From positions 1-64,000 of the forward strand of contig NZ_FOLI01000004.1 of the NCBI RefSeq assembly GCF_900112405.1: a stretch of DNA of 64,000 nucleotides, given 5' to 3'. Source of the DNA: Fructobacillus durionis. Its GTDB lineage: Bacteria > Bacillota > Bacilli > Lactobacillales > Lactobacillaceae. Below the pieces are notes generated by a model. The model saw only the letters and a list, made by a program, of their open reading frames with translations, did no database searches and was not told where the DNA came from. Shown in pieces: positions 28,183 through 37,176 of this stretch; position 1 is the first letter of the stretch; the number at the start of each line of letters is the position of its first letter. The translations under genes and the position numbers were made by a program.

Positions 28183-28617
28183 ATGGATTTGAACGAATTA
28201 CAACCTGCTGCAGGCTCACGCTTTGTACGCAACCGTGTTGGTCGTGGTACATCATCTGGAAATGGTAAGACTGCTGGTCGTGGTCAAAAGGGTCAAAAGG
28301 CTCGTGGTAAGACACGTCTTGGCTTCGAAGGTGGACAGATGCCTTTGTACCGTCGTATTCCAAAGCGTGGATTTACTAACATCTCACGTAAGGAATTCGC
28401 TGTTGTTAACTTGGAAAAGTTGAACAACTTCGATAACGGTACTGAAGTTACTCCAGCTTTGTTGATTGAATCTGGTCTCGTTAAGAACCAAAAAGATGGT
28501 GTTAAGATCTTGGGTAACGGACAACTTGATAAGAAGTTGACTGTTAAGGCTAACAAGTTCTCTGCATCTGCTGTAAAGGCAATCGAACAAGCTGGTGGTA
28601 AGACCGAGGTGATTTAA
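28183..28617 (+). CDS. rplO: 50S ribosomal protein L15
   Basis: Late-assembly protein. 144 residues with the Gly/Lys/Arg-rich N-terminal extension ([20 protein letters not shown]). The stop overlaps the secY start (TAATG). Confidence 0.98.
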   Translation: MDLNELQPAAGSRFVRNRVGRGTSSGNGKTAGRGQKGQKARGKTRLGFEGGQMPLYRRIPKRGFTNISRKEFAVVNLEKLNNFDNGTEVTPALLIESGLVKNQKDGVKILGNGQLDKKLTVKANKFSASAVKAIEQAGGKTEVI

Positions 28618-29915
28618 TGTTTCGCACGTTATTTAATGCCATCCGACAAAAAGATATTCGCAAAAAGTTGCTCTGGACTGTGTTCCTAATCTTCGTTTAC
28701 CGAATTGGAACGCATATCACGGTGCCAGGTGTTAACGCTGCTGCTTTGCAGTCAGTTGCTAACTCTGGCCTTTTGAACATCTTAAATATCTTCTCGGGTG
28801 GGGGATTGTTGAACTTCTCCCTCTTTGCGATGGGAGTTTCACCCTATGTTACTGCGCAAATTGTTGTGCAGTTGCTGCAATTAGATATCGTGCCACGTTT
28901 TGTCGAATGGAGTAAACAAGGTGAAGTTGGTCGACGGAAGCTTAATCAAGCAACCCGTTATTTGACCATTATCTTTGCCTTTTTGCAATCTGTTGGTATT
29001 ACAGCAGGTTTCAACTCCTTAGCCGCCTATGGCTTGGTCCAGCAGACCAATAACGTGACCTCCTTCTTATTGATTGGGTCGGTCATGACAATGGGTACTT
29101 TCTTTGCCATGTGGCTCGGTGAAATGATTACTGAAAAGGGATTGGGAAACGGTGTTTCCATGATCATCTTCTCTGGAATTATTTCTCAGGCTCCTAGTTC
29201 ATTTAAGGAAATCTTTAATGAAAACGTTTTGCAGGCTTCAAAGTCACAGACGTTGAATGGTTGGATTTTCGTTACTGTTTTGATTTTGGCAATTATTCTC
29301 GTTATCGGGATTACGACTTGGTTCTACGAAGCATCTCGTAAGTTGCAAATTCAATACACACGTTCCGCTGCATCCTATGGATCAGAGGCATATCTACCAT
29401 TGAAGTTGAACGTTTCTGGTGTTATTCCAGTTATCTTCGCTTCATCATTGATTTCAACACCACAAACAATTTTATTTGCCTTCCAGAGTAAGTACGCCAA
29501 TGATCAGTGGTTTAAGGTATTGAAGGAAGTCTTCTCAATGCAGACGACAACCGGAGCTATCTTCTACACGGTTATGATTATTCTCTTTACTTACTTCTAC
29601 GCCTTTGTTCAAGTTAACCCAGAAAAGCTTTCTGAGAACTTACAAAAGCAGGGAGCATACATCGTGTCTGTTCGACCTGGTATCGAAACACAGAAGTTCA
29701 TTACGAAGCTTTTGCTTCGTTTGTCCTTCGTAGGTTCTTTGTACCTTGGCTTTGTTGCCTTGGTACCATTGATTGCCTCCGATGTATGGGGATTGAACGA
29801 AAAGATTGGTCTTGGAGGAACCTCCTTGCTAATCACGATTGGAGTTACCCTTGATTTGCTTCGTCAAATCGATGGTTTGCTACAAAAGAAGAACTACGTT
29901 GGATTCATCCACTAG
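28617..29915 (+). CDS. secY: Protein translocase channel subunit SecY
   Basis: Ten-helix pore of the Sec translocon, partner of SecA (3423). 432 residues with the plug/helix-2 region (GGGLLNFSLFAMGVSPYVTA, about 61-80) and the C-terminal GQ-like IDGLLQKKNYVGFIH. Coupled to rplO by TAATG, the normal spc-operon location. Confidence 0.98.
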   Translation: MFRTLFNAIRQKDIRKKLLWTVFLIFVYRIGTHITVPGVNAAALQSVANSGLLNILNIFSGGGLLNFSLFAMGVSPYVTAQIVVQLLQLDIVPRFVEWSKQGEVGRRKLNQATRYLTIIFAFLQSVGITAGFNSLAAYGLVQQTNNVTSFLLIGSVMTMGTFFAMWLGEMITEKGLGNGVSMIIFSGIISQAPSSFKEIFNENVLQASKSQTLNGWIFVTVLILAIILVIGITTWFYEASRKLQIQYTRSAASYGSEAYLPLKLNVSGVIPVIFASSLISTPQTILFAFQSKYANDQWFKVLKEVFSMQTTTGAIFYTVMIILFTYFYAFVQVNPEKLSENLQKQGAYIVSVRPGIETQKFITKLLLRLSFVGSLYLGFVALVPLIASDVWGLNEKIGLGGTSLLITIGVTLDLLRQIDGLLQKKNYVGFIH

Positions 29916-29935
29916 TTTGAAAAAGGAGTCTCATC

Positions 29936-30502
29936 ATGACAAAAAACTTAATTCTTTTGGGCCTGCCTGGTGCAGGTAAGGGAACACAAGCAGAAAAGAT
30001 TGTTGCCGATTATCCGATGGTTCACATCTCAACCGGTGACATCTTCCGCGCTAACCTCCGTGATAAGACAGCGTTGGGCGAAAAGGCCCGTGCTTTCATG
30101 GACGCTGGAAACTTGGTACCCGATGAAATCACAAACGCCATGGTTGCTGATCGTTTGACTCAACCTGACGTTGTGAAGAACGGCTTTATGCTGGACGGGT
30201 ATCCCCGAAACGAAGAACAAGCGAAGTTCTTGGATCAATTCCTTGCTGAGCATGAAGAAGCGGTTTCCGCTACTTTGTACTTCAAGGTTTCAGACGATGT
30301 ATTGGTTCAACGACTCTTGGGTCGTGGACGTGCTGATGACACGAAAGATGTTATCGCACATCGCTTGGAAGTCAACAAGAAAGCAAACTTACCATTGGTT
30401 GACTACTATGAGAAGCACAATGTCTTGCATACCATTGACGGTGAAGGCGATTTGGATACAATCTATTCAAACGTTAAGACTGTCTTGGATGGCTTGAACT
30501 AA
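29936..30502 (+). CDS. adk: Adenylate kinase, short-LID form
   Basis: Converts AMP + ATP to 2 ADP. P-loop [10 protein letters not shown] (about 8-17), AMP-binding STGD and DGYPRN. 188 residues, roughly 27 shorter than the usual Gram-positive enzyme because the zinc-binding LID (two CxxC pairs) is replaced by the short [14 protein letters not shown] turn. Lies between secY and infA, as in other Firmicutes. RBS aaaaggag. Confidence 0.97.
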   Translation: MTKNLILLGLPGAGKGTQAEKIVADYPMVHISTGDIFRANLRDKTALGEKARAFMDAGNLVPDEITNAMVADRLTQPDVVKNGFMLDGYPRNEEQAKFLDQFLAEHEEAVSATLYFKVSDDVLVQRLLGRGRADDTKDVIAHRLEVNKKANLPLVDYYEKHNVLHTIDGEGDLDTIYSNVKTVLDGLN

Positions 30503-30509
30503 GGCTTTC

Positions 30510-30538
30510 TTGTCAGCTATTGATAATTCTGGTATAAT
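30510..30538 (+). promoter_or_regulatory. Internal promoter upstream of infA
   Basis: TTGTCA (30510-30515), 17 bp, TATAAT (30533-30538) with the TGG extension. A strong promoter that would start an infA-rpmJ-rpsM-rpsK-rpoA-rplQ transcript within the larger array. Confidence 0.82.
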
Positions 30539-30597
30539 TTGATAGGTTAAGCACTTATCAATTATGTTGAAGTATGGTTACATAGGAGGTAATCTGC

Positions 30598-30813
30598 GTG
30601 GCCAACGATGTCATTGAAATTGAAGGCAAAGTCAAAGAGACGATGCCAAACGCAATGTTTCAAGTCGAACTTGAAAACGGGGCGGTAATCTTGGCGCATG
30701 TTTCCGGTAAGATTCGTAAGAACTACATTCGTATCTTGCCTGGTGACCGCGTCACAGTTGAAATGTCACCCTACGACTTGACAAAGGGTCGTATTACTTA
30801 CCGTTTCCGTTAA
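30598..30813 (+). CDS. infA: Translation initiation factor IF-1
   Basis: OB-fold factor that occupies the 30S A site during initiation. 71 residues ([20 protein letters not shown]). The start codon is GTG at 30598, 8 nt after aggagg; no ATG fits the conserved N-terminus. Confidence 0.96.
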   Translation: MANDVIEIEGKVKETMPNAMFQVELENGAVILAHVSGKIRKNYIRILPGDRVTVEMSPYDLTKGRITYRFR

Positions 30814-30858
30814 TTCGGAGCGGTCTATAATCAGTTAACCGAATAGGAGGAATAGATT

Positions 30859-30978
30859 ATGAAGGTACGTCCATCAGTAAAAAAGATGTGTGAATCTTGT
30901 CGCGTAATCAAGCGTAACGGCCGGACAATGGTTATTTGCCCAGCTAACGCTAAGCACAAGCAACGCGCAGGTAAGTAA
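30859..30978 (+). CDS. rpmJ: 50S ribosomal protein L36
   Basis: Zinc-ribbon protein, 39 residues starting [14 protein letters not shown]. Zinc ligands Cys11, Cys14, Cys27 and His33 are present; the spacing between the third cysteine and the histidine is five residues (CPANAKH) rather than the usual four. RBS aataggagg 6 nt ahead. Confidence 0.96.
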   Translation: MKVRPSVKKMCESCRVIKRNGRTMVICPANAKHKQRAGK

Positions 30979-31054
30979 AACTTACCAAACATTAATTAAT
31001 GCTTGAAAATGAACTTAAAAGTTCTTTCAAAATATCAAAAGGAGGTAAATTGTT

Positions 31055-31426
31055 ATGGCTCGTATTGAAGGTATCGATTTGCCACGTGACAAGCGAATTG
31101 TCATTGGCTTAACATACATCTACGGAATCGGTGCAAACACTGCACAAAAGATCTTGAAGACGGCCGGTGTGTCAGAAGACATCCGTGTTCGCGATTTGTC
31201 AGTTGATGACGAAGACAAGATCCGTGAAGCAATCGCTTCATTGAACTTGCAGTTGGAAGGTGACTTGCGTCGTAAGATTTCTCTTGACATCAAGGGATTG
31301 CAAGAAATCGCCTCATACCGTGGTATTCGTCATCGTAAGGGATTGCCTGTTCGTGGACAACACACGAAGAACAACGCCCGTACACGCAAAGGCCCAGCTA
31401 CGGCAATTGCAGGTAAGAAGAAGTAA
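31055..31426 (+). CDS. rpsM: 30S ribosomal protein S13
   Basis: Head protein forming bridges to the large subunit and touching P-site tRNA. 123 residues with [16 protein letters not shown] and the basic C-terminal tail [18 protein letters not shown] aaaggagg. Confidence 0.98.
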   Translation: MARIEGIDLPRDKRIVIGLTYIYGIGANTAQKILKTAGVSEDIRVRDLSVDDEDKIREAIASLNLQLEGDLRRKISLDIKGLQEIASYRGIRHRKGLPVRGQHTKNNARTRKGPATAIAGKKK

Positions 31427-31483
31427 TTTTTCTTACCATCTCTTTACTAAAAAAGCGGCTTAAGCCATTTTTTAAAAGAGCCT

Positions 31484-31558
31484 CACTTTCGTGAGAAATG
31501 ATTATCACAACCAAAGTTGTGTAATGTTGATGAGTTTCGCTCATCCGAGAAATTATAA
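31484..31558 (+). other. Three tandem hairpins between rpsM and rpsK
   Basis: ctcac/gtgag (about 31482-31496), cacaac/gttgtg (31506-31521) and gatgag/ctcatc (about 31529-31545) occur in series in a 152 bp gap. Loops are ttt(c) or caaa. None is followed by a U-run. The cluster may be a protein-binding or processing site inside the alpha operon. Confidence 0.6.
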
Positions 31559-31578
31559 GAAAAAGAAGGAGGCATATT

Positions 31579-31965
31579 ATGGCAGTTCGTACTACACGCA
31601 AGCGTCGTGTCAAGAAGAACGTTGAATCTGGTGTGGCACATATCCACGCAACTTTCAACAACACAATCGTCATGATTACCGATGCACAAGGTAACGCTGT
31701 TGCCTGGTCATCAGCTGGTGCCCTTGGATTCAAGGGATCCCGTAAGTCAACACCTTTCGCAGCCCAAATGGCAGCGGAAGCAGCCGCAAAGTCAGCATTG
31801 GACGTTAACATGCGTACCGTTGCTGTTACGGTTAAGGGCCCTGGTTCAGGTCGTGAATCAGCAATTCGTGCATTGGCCGCAGCTGGTCTTGAAGTAACGT
31901 CAATCAAGGATGTTACCCCAGTTCCCCATAACGGATCACGCCCACCAAAGCGTCGTCGTGTTTAA
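31579..31965 (+). CDS. rpsK: 30S ribosomal protein S11
   Basis: Platform protein near the mRNA exit. 128 residues with [20 protein letters not shown] and [12 protein letters not shown] at the end. RBS agaaggaggca. Confidence 0.98.
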   Translation: MAVRTTRKRRVKKNVESGVAHIHATFNNTIVMITDAQGNAVAWSSAGALGFKGSRKSTPFAAQMAAEAAAKSALDVNMRTVAVTVKGPGSGRESAIRALAAAGLEVTSIKDVTPVPHNGSRPPKRRRV

Positions 31966-32015
31966 TTGATTTTCATTGCGCTTTGCTTTGAAAAGAGGGG
32001 GGTTAGAGTTAACAG

Positions 32016-32960
32016 ATGATTGAATTTGAAAAGCCAGATATTCATAACATCGAAGAGGATGCCAACTACGGTAAGTTTATCGTAGAACCTCTTGAGCGTG
32101 GCTATGGGACGACTTTGGGAAATTCCCTACGTCGTGTCTTGCTGTCATCGCTTCCTGGCGTAGCAATCAACACAGTTCAAATTGACGGTGTTGTTCACGA
32201 ATTCTCCACCGTTGATGGTGTTGCAGAAGACGTTACACAGTTGATTTTGAACTTGAAGAAAGTTGTTTTTGCTACGGATTCTGCTGAAGAGCACACTTTG
32301 GAAATTGATGTTCAAGGACCAAAGGATGTTACTGCTGCCGACTTCGTCGGTTCAGCTGACATCGAAGTGTTGAACCCTGATTTGCATATTGCAACCTTGG
32401 CTGCCGGTAAGTCATTGCACATGACTGTTACGGTAGTAAAGGGTCGCGGTTATGCTTCAGCTGAAGAAAACAAGCAATTACGTGATGAAATGCCAATCGG
32501 TGTTTTAACGGTTGATTCAATTTACACGCCAATTGAGCGAGTAAACTACCACGTTGAACAAAAGCGTGTTGGTTCTCGTGATGACTTTGATAAGTTGACG
32601 ATGGAAGTTTGGACTAACGGTTCAATTAAGCCATCTGACGCTTTGAGTCTTGGTTCAAAGATTCTAACAGAACACCTGAACTTGTTCACGGATATTTCCC
32701 CAGTAGCACAAGAAACCAAGGTGATGGTTGAAGCTGAAGCTCCTGTTAACGCAGCTGCTGATGCCGCTCCTATCGAAGACTTGGACTTGTCAGTTCGCTC
32801 ATACAACTGCTTGAAGCGCGCCGGTATCAACACTATTGAAGAGTTGACCGACCGTTCAGAAGCCGACATGATGAAGGTTCGTAACTTGGGCCGTAAGTCA
32901 TTAGACGAAATTCAAGAAAAGTTAACTGAGATGGGCATGGGCTTCCGTCAAGAAGATTAA
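32016..32960 (+). CDS. rpoA: RNA polymerase alpha subunit
   Basis: Assembly platform of RNA polymerase. 314 residues: N-terminal dimerisation domain ([21 protein letters not shown], split about 29-49) and the C-terminal domain that binds UP elements and activators ([19 protein letters not shown], about 249-267). Standard alpha-operon position between rpsK and rplQ. Confidence 0.98.
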   Translation: MIEFEKPDIHNIEEDANYGKFIVEPLERGYGTTLGNSLRRVLLSSLPGVAINTVQIDGVVHEFSTVDGVAEDVTQLILNLKKVVFATDSAEEHTLEIDVQGPKDVTAADFVGSADIEVLNPDLHIATLAAGKSLHMTVTVVKGRGYASAEENKQLRDEMPIGVLTVDSIYTPIERVNYHVEQKRVGSRDDFDKLTMEVWTNGSIKPSDALSLGSKILTEHLNLFTDISPVAQETKVMVEAEAPVNAAADAAPIEDLDLSVRSYNCLKRAGINTIEELTDRSEADMMKVRNLGRKSLDEIQEKLTEMGMGFRQED

Positions 32961-32995
32961 TTCATCAAAAGTTTAGAAAAAAGGAGGATTAACCG

Positions 32996-33379
32996 ATGTC
33001 ATACCGTAAGTTAGGCCGTACTTCATCACAACGTAAGGCAATGATGCGTGATTTGACTACTGACTTGTTGATTAACGGCCGGATTCAGACCACTGAAGCC
33101 CGCGCTAAGGAAATCCGCAAGACAGCTGACCAAATGATCACGCTTGGTAAGAAGGGTGATTTGGCTGCTCGTCGTAAGGCTGCTGCCTACGTTCGCAACG
33201 AAGTTGCTGACGTCAAGGAAGATGGCGACAACATCCGCATCCAAACTGCTTTGCAAAAGTTGTTTGAAGATATCGCACCACGCTTTGCAGAACGCAATGG
33301 TGGATACACGCGTATCATGAAGACTGTTCAACGTCGTGGAGACGCTGCACAAATGGTTATCTTGGAGTTAGTTGACTAA
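32996..33379 (+). CDS. rplQ: 50S ribosomal protein L17
   Basis: Exit-tunnel surface protein. 127 residues, [20 protein letters not shown] start. RBS aaaggagg. Last gene of the ribosomal array, followed by a strong terminator. Confidence 0.98.
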   Translation: MSYRKLGRTSSQRKAMMRDLTTDLLINGRIQTTEARAKEIRKTADQMITLGKKGDLAARRKAAAYVRNEVADVKEDGDNIRIQTALQKLFEDIAPRFAERNGGYTRIMKTVQRRGDAAQMVILELVD

Positions 33380-33391
33380 TTTCTAGTAACC

Positions 33392-33427
33392 AAAAACCTC
33401 TGACCATCCGGTCAGGGGTTTTTCTTT
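33392..33427 (+). terminator. Terminator of the alpha operon
   Basis: aaaaacctctgacc pairs with ggtcaggggttttt around atcc, followed by ctttt. Confidence 0.88.
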
Positions 33428-33434
33428 TGCTCTT

Positions 33435-33507
33435 TTTTACCGCTTAGTGCAGTCATTTTACCGCTTAGCGTTAAATCGACTTTTAAAAAGTCAAAGGCTC
33501 CTATACT
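33435..33507 (+). promoter_or_regulatory. LytTR-type direct-repeat operator and promoter
   Basis: tttaccgcttag occurs twice, with ACCGCTTAG at 33439-33447 and 33460-33468, start-to-start distance 21 bp (two helical turns). This is the layout of LytTR regulator sites. A -10 TATACT lies at 33502-33507 without a good -35, as expected for an activator-dependent promoter. The operon encodes its own LytTR protein at 35282. Confidence 0.75.
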
Positions 33508-33531
33508 AGTGAATGTAAAGGAGCAATACAT

Positions 33532-34410
33532 ATGTTAATTCAAACCAAAAACCTCTGCCAGCAATACGGTGATTACCAGGCAGTTAAAAACTTAAATATT
33601 GAAATTGATAAGGGTTCTCTTGTCGCCTTGCTTGGGCCAAACGGTGCGGGTAAGTCCACCACAATGCGGATGTTAACCGGGTTGAAGAAGCCCTCATCTG
33701 GTCAGGTTATCTATGCACCCCATACCAAGATTGGTCTTGTCTTCCAAGAGTCAGTGCTTGATGCTAACCTAACGGTAAAAGAGAACCTGGAAATCCGGGC
33801 TAAGCAGTACCGACACGTTGCTGCCTCTCGGATTCCTCAGTTAATCCAAGAACTCGGCTTGAGTAACTTCCAAAATCAGAAGTACGGCTCCCTTTCCGGT
33901 GGACAAAAGCGCCGTGTCGACATTGCCCGTGCGCTCTTGAATCAGCCGGATGTGCTTTTTTTAGATGAGCCAACGACCGGTTTGGATATTCAGACCCGTA
34001 ATGCTATTTGGACGCTCTTGCATAACCTGCAAAAGAAGCAAGGGCTTACCATCGTCCTAACGACCCATTACCTGGACGAGGCCGACCACGCCGATAAAGT
34101 CTTTGTCGTCGACCACGGACAGTTGATTGCCTCCGGTTCCGCCATTGATATCAAAGACAAGTACGCAGAGAACCAGCTAATCATCTGGCCTAAGAAGTCA
34201 GCCGAGTTAGCTAAACTTCAAGCAACCCTAAAACAGGAACAGATCAACTGTAATACTCTCTCCGACGGTTCGCTACAAATAGCCGGCCTCGCGACTCCGG
34301 CCGTCCTCAAGCTGCTGAATCAAAACAGCCAAGCAATCGAGAACTTTGAATACCGTCCGGGAACGATGGACGACGCCTTTGTCGCACTGACAGGAAAGGA
34401 GATGCGCTAA
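33532..34410 (+). CDS. ABC transporter ATP-binding protein (exporter type)
   Basis: ATPase partner of the membrane protein that follows. Walker A GPNGAGKST (about 36-44), signature LSGGQKRR (about 121-128), Walker B VLFLDEPTTGLD (about 143-154). 292 residues, CcmA/DrrA-like. The ATG follows aaaggagcaatacat and the 3' end overlaps the permease start by 1 nt (TAATG). The linked LytTR/DUF3021 pair suggests export of a drug, bacteriocin or peptide; the substrate is unknown. Confidence 0.9.
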   Translation: MLIQTKNLCQQYGDYQAVKNLNIEIDKGSLVALLGPNGAGKSTTMRMLTGLKKPSSGQVIYAPHTKIGLVFQESVLDANLTVKENLEIRAKQYRHVAASRIPQLIQELGLSNFQNQKYGSLSGGQKRRVDIARALLNQPDVLFLDEPTTGLDIQTRNAIWTLLHNLQKKQGLTIVLTTHYLDEADHADKVFVVDHGQLIASGSAIDIKDKYAENQLIIWPKKSAELAKLQATLKQEQINCNTLSDGSLQIAGLATPAVLKLLNQNSQAIENFEYRPGTMDDAFVALTGKEMR

Positions 34411-35264
34411 TGTTTTCACTCGTAAAACGAAACCTCATGTTATACTTCCGCAACAGGTCGGGGGTCTTCTTCTCGCTCTTTGGCGCGCTGATCTCCTTTG
34501 TGCTCTATCTGGTCTTCTTGAAGCAGACAATTAAGAGCTCTTGGTCAGCAATCCCAGACGCCTTTCAGTTATTAGACAACTGGTTGATTGCCGGTACCTT
34601 AACCATTACCGCTATCACGACATCTTTGACTGCTTTGTCTCAGATGGTAAAAGACGAGGAACAAAAGATTGATTTGGACCTTCGATTAACGGACATTGGG
34701 CCATTAGCCGTTCGGTCTTCCTACTTGATCGCGGCAGCCTTTATCGCTTTCATCATGCAAGCCATTGTCTACGTGGTGATGGTAGCCTATTTCGCGGTCA
34801 CGGACTCACTGGCCTTCCAAATTCAAGTGCTGCCCGAGCTCATTCTCATCATGGCACTTTCTGCCCTATTATCAACAGCTATCAACGCCATCATCGTCAA
34901 CTTCATTCATTCGGTGGATTCACTAGGTAAACTGGCTTCACTCGTCGGAACGGCTTCCGGATTTCTTGTTGGCACCTACGTGCCAATTGGAACCCTGCCC
35001 GACTTTGCCCAGCTACTGATGAAGTTAACACCCGGCACCTACATCGCCTCCCTCTACCGGCAAACACTGATGACGCCAAAGCTCAATGACGTCTTCGCCC
35101 ATGCCTCAACGCAACTGACTCAGTTCGAACGGTCGATGGGTGTTAAAATAGAGTGGTCAGGCCTTCTGACCCAGGGCCAGAGCTACCTGATCGTCATCGC
35201 CGTCCTGATTGTTTCGGCTGGCATTCTCAGCATCCAAAGTTTAAAGAAGGGGCGTTACGCCTAA
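34410..35264 (+). CDS. ABC-2 type permease
   Basis: Membrane half of the exporter, 284 residues with six hydrophobic segments. The segment LVGTASGFLVGTYVPIGTLP (about 182-201) resembles the ABC-2 family. Coupled to the ATPase gene by TAATG overlap. Confidence 0.87.
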   Translation: MFSLVKRNLMLYFRNRSGVFFSLFGALISFVLYLVFLKQTIKSSWSAIPDAFQLLDNWLIAGTLTITAITTSLTALSQMVKDEEQKIDLDLRLTDIGPLAVRSSYLIAAAFIAFIMQAIVYVVMVAYFAVTDSLAFQIQVLPELILIMALSALLSTAINAIIVNFIHSVDSLGKLASLVGTASGFLVGTYVPIGTLPDFAQLLMKLTPGTYIASLYRQTLMTPKLNDVFAHASTQLTQFERSMGVKIEWSGLLTQGQSYLIVIAVLIVSAGILSIQSLKKGRYA

Positions 35265-35281
35265 GTTAGGTTTTAGAAGTC

Positions 35282-35734
35282 TTGAAAGTCGAATTCATTA
35301 CAAAAGAAATGCCAGATGGCGAAGTGGAAGTGACCGTTGCCGCCGCTGAAAAGAACCAGCAGGTCGCCCGGGTGATTAACGCGCTATCCGAGTTGGAAAA
35401 AAGCAGTCCGGAGGTGCTCTCCTTCAAAACGGAGGAGGGGATTCAGCTGATTAAGATTAAGGACATTATCTATATCGATGTCTCAGAAAATGATCTTCTG
35501 ATTTATACCAAGCAGGAGTTAATGGTCACCAAGGGCCGCCTTAGCAAAGTCTTAGAGAGAATCAAGAATACCAACTTTGTTCAGGTATCCAAGCACGCGG
35601 CCGTCAATATTAACCATCTCGACCGCCTGGAGAATTCCTTTTCAGGTTCGATGTTGGCTAAGTTGAGCCAGGGTAACGAAACCATGGTCAGCCGCCGCTA
35701 CGTGAAGAAACTAATTGAGCATCTGGGGGTCTAG
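35282..35734 (+). CDS. LytTR-family DNA-binding regulator
   Basis: 150 residues. The C-terminal LytTR domain (about 55-150) shows the family pattern IKIKDIIYIDVSENDLLIYT, FVQVSKHAAVNINHLDRL and MVSRRYVKKL. There is no receiver domain, so this is the stand-alone LytTR type usually paired with a DUF3021 membrane protein. Starts with TTG at 35282 (MKVEFITKE), matching related N-termini; the RBS is weak and an ATG at 35309 is the alternative. Probably autoregulates the operon through the repeats at 33435. Confidence 0.85.
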   Translation: MKVEFITKEMPDGEVEVTVAAAEKNQQVARVINALSELEKSSPEVLSFKTEEGIQLIKIKDIIYIDVSENDLLIYTKQELMVTKGRLSKVLERIKNTNFVQVSKHAAVNINHLDRLENSFSGSMLAKLSQGNETMVSRRYVKKLIEHLGV

Positions 35735-35738
35735 GAGC

Positions 35739-36164
35739 ATGACGATGAAAAAGATTTTGCAACACATGATAGCCGGGCTGGGATTTGGTTCGGCTTCCTA
35801 TCTCATTATCTTGATGATGAATGCGGCAGCGTATCACTTGGACGGGGTCTACCTACCACTTGAAGATATGCTGGCAGTGCTGACCATGTCGGTCCTAATT
35901 GGTCTACTGTCATTAATCTTTGATAGCGACCGGCTGACTTTTCTGACTGAATTCATCATTCACTTGCTGGGAACGTCTGTCCTCTTCTGGGTCACCGGTC
36001 AGTTAACTAACTGCTTCCACACCAACATGAATAATCCTCTGCTCTGGTTCTACTTCTTGCTGTCCTATGCCATTATCTGGGGTATCATCCGCTTGAACCA
36101 GGAGAAACAGGTGGCAGCAATTAATGCGGCCTTGAAAAAGCGCCATCAAGATTTAAAGAATTAA
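35739..36164 (+). CDS. DUF3021 family membrane protein
   Basis: 141 residues with four hydrophobic helices (about 8-27, 42-62, 72-90, 102-118) and a charged tail. DUF3021 proteins commonly sit next to LytTR regulators and, in known cases, act as membrane inhibitors of them. The start ATG at 35739 follows ctaggagc; it begins 4 nt after the LytTR stop. Confidence 0.82.
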   Translation: MTMKKILQHMIAGLGFGSASYLIILMMNAAAYHLDGVYLPLEDMLAVLTMSVLIGLLSLIFDSDRLTFLTEFIIHLLGTSVLFWVTGQLTNCFHTNMNNPLLWFYFLLSYAIIWGIIRLNQEKQVAAINAALKKRHQDLKN

Positions 36165-36198
36165 AAAGGGCCCGGCCATTGCGCGGGTCTTTTTTCTT
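36164..36198 (+). terminator. Terminator of the ABC-LytTR-DUF3021 operon
   Basis: agggcccg and cgcgggtct form an imperfect stem around gccattg, followed by tttttc. Confidence 0.72.
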
Positions 36199-36337
36199 AC
36201 CCTGAGAGTAGTTGTCTGGTTGACCAACCACCGTGCTTTTTCTCTACCGACCTACCTGCTGGCCGATATCCCAGCTAGCACAATCCGCCCATCTGTAACC
36301 CTAAGGCTCTAGTCTAGTCGTCTCAATCCCAGCAATA

Positions 36338-36354
36338 TGGTAAAATAGCAGTTA
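36338..36354 (+). promoter_or_regulatory. ecf promoter, probably giving a leaderless mRNA
   Basis: TGGTAAAAT (36338-36346) is an extended -10. The ecfA1 ATG starts at 36355, only 9 nt later, so transcription would begin at or within a few bases of the start codon. No Shine-Dalgarno precedes the ATG. Confidence 0.6.
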
Positions 36355-37176
36355 ATGACAGACGCAATTACAATCAAAAATTTAAATTATGGTTACCCCG
36401 AACAGGGTGAGCTTTTCAAGGATTTTAACTTCTCCGTTCAAGAGGGGGAGTGGCTGGCAATCGTTGGTCATAATGGATCCGGTAAGTCCACGCTTTCAAA
36501 GCTGGTTCTCGGCCTACTCGACTTTGACAAGGGTGAAATCGATGTCTTTGGCCAACGGCTCTCGGAAGACACGCTGGCAAGCATCCGCGCTCAAGTGGGG
36601 ATGGTTTTCCAGAACCCCGACAACCAGTTCGTGGGGGCAACGGTCGCTGACGACGTCGCTTTTGGACTCGAGAACCGACAGGTGCCATCCAAGGAGATGC
36701 CCGCTAAGATTGAGGCAGCGCTGCAGCAGGTTGGCATGGAAGCCTACGCTGAACGCGAGCCGCACACTCTTTCTGGTGGCCAGAAGCAGCGAGTAGCCCT
36801 GGCCTCCATCCTGGCCTTAAAGCCCCGTGTCATCATCTTAGACGAGGCAACAGCCATGCTGGACCCAGAGGGAAAGCAGGCGGTCATGGCCACGCTCAAG
36901 GAACTGAAGGCCCGTTATCAAGATCAGCTGACCCTCATCATGATTACCCATGACATGGAAGAGGCGGCTTTGGCTGACCGTGTCGCCGTGATTAACGACG
37001 GGCAGCTTGTTTTTGATGAGCAACCGGAAACACTCTTTTTAAAGGGAAAACAACTTGAAGAGCTGGGACTGGCCCAGCCCTTCGCCATGGCCTTACAGTC
37101 GGCCCTGGGCGTTACACCCGCAACCTATCGAACAAAGCAGGAGCTAGCCACATGGTTATCAACATTGAAGGCTTAG
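36355..37176 (+). CDS. ecfA1: Energy-coupling factor transporter ATPase EcfA1
   Basis: One of two ATPases of the shared ECF module that powers vitamin and cobalt/nickel uptake by interchangeable S components. Walker A GHNGSGKST (about 37-45), Q-loop NPDNQF, signature LSGGQKQR (about 139-146) and Walker B VIILDEATAMLD. 273 residues. The next gene starts 25 nt inside this one. Location after the ribosomal array and before truA is typical for Lactobacillales. Confidence 0.95.
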   Translation: MTDAITIKNLNYGYPEQGELFKDFNFSVQEGEWLAIVGHNGSGKSTLSKLVLGLLDFDKGEIDVFGQRLSEDTLASIRAQVGMVFQNPDNQFVGATVADDVAFGLENRQVPSKEMPAKIEAALQQVGMEAYAEREPHTLSGGQKQRVALASILALKPRVIILDEATAMLDPEGKQAVMATLKELKARYQDQLTLIMITHDMEEAALADRVAVINDGQLVFDEQPETLFLKGKQLEELGLAQPFAMALQSALGVTPATYRTKQELATWLSTLKA

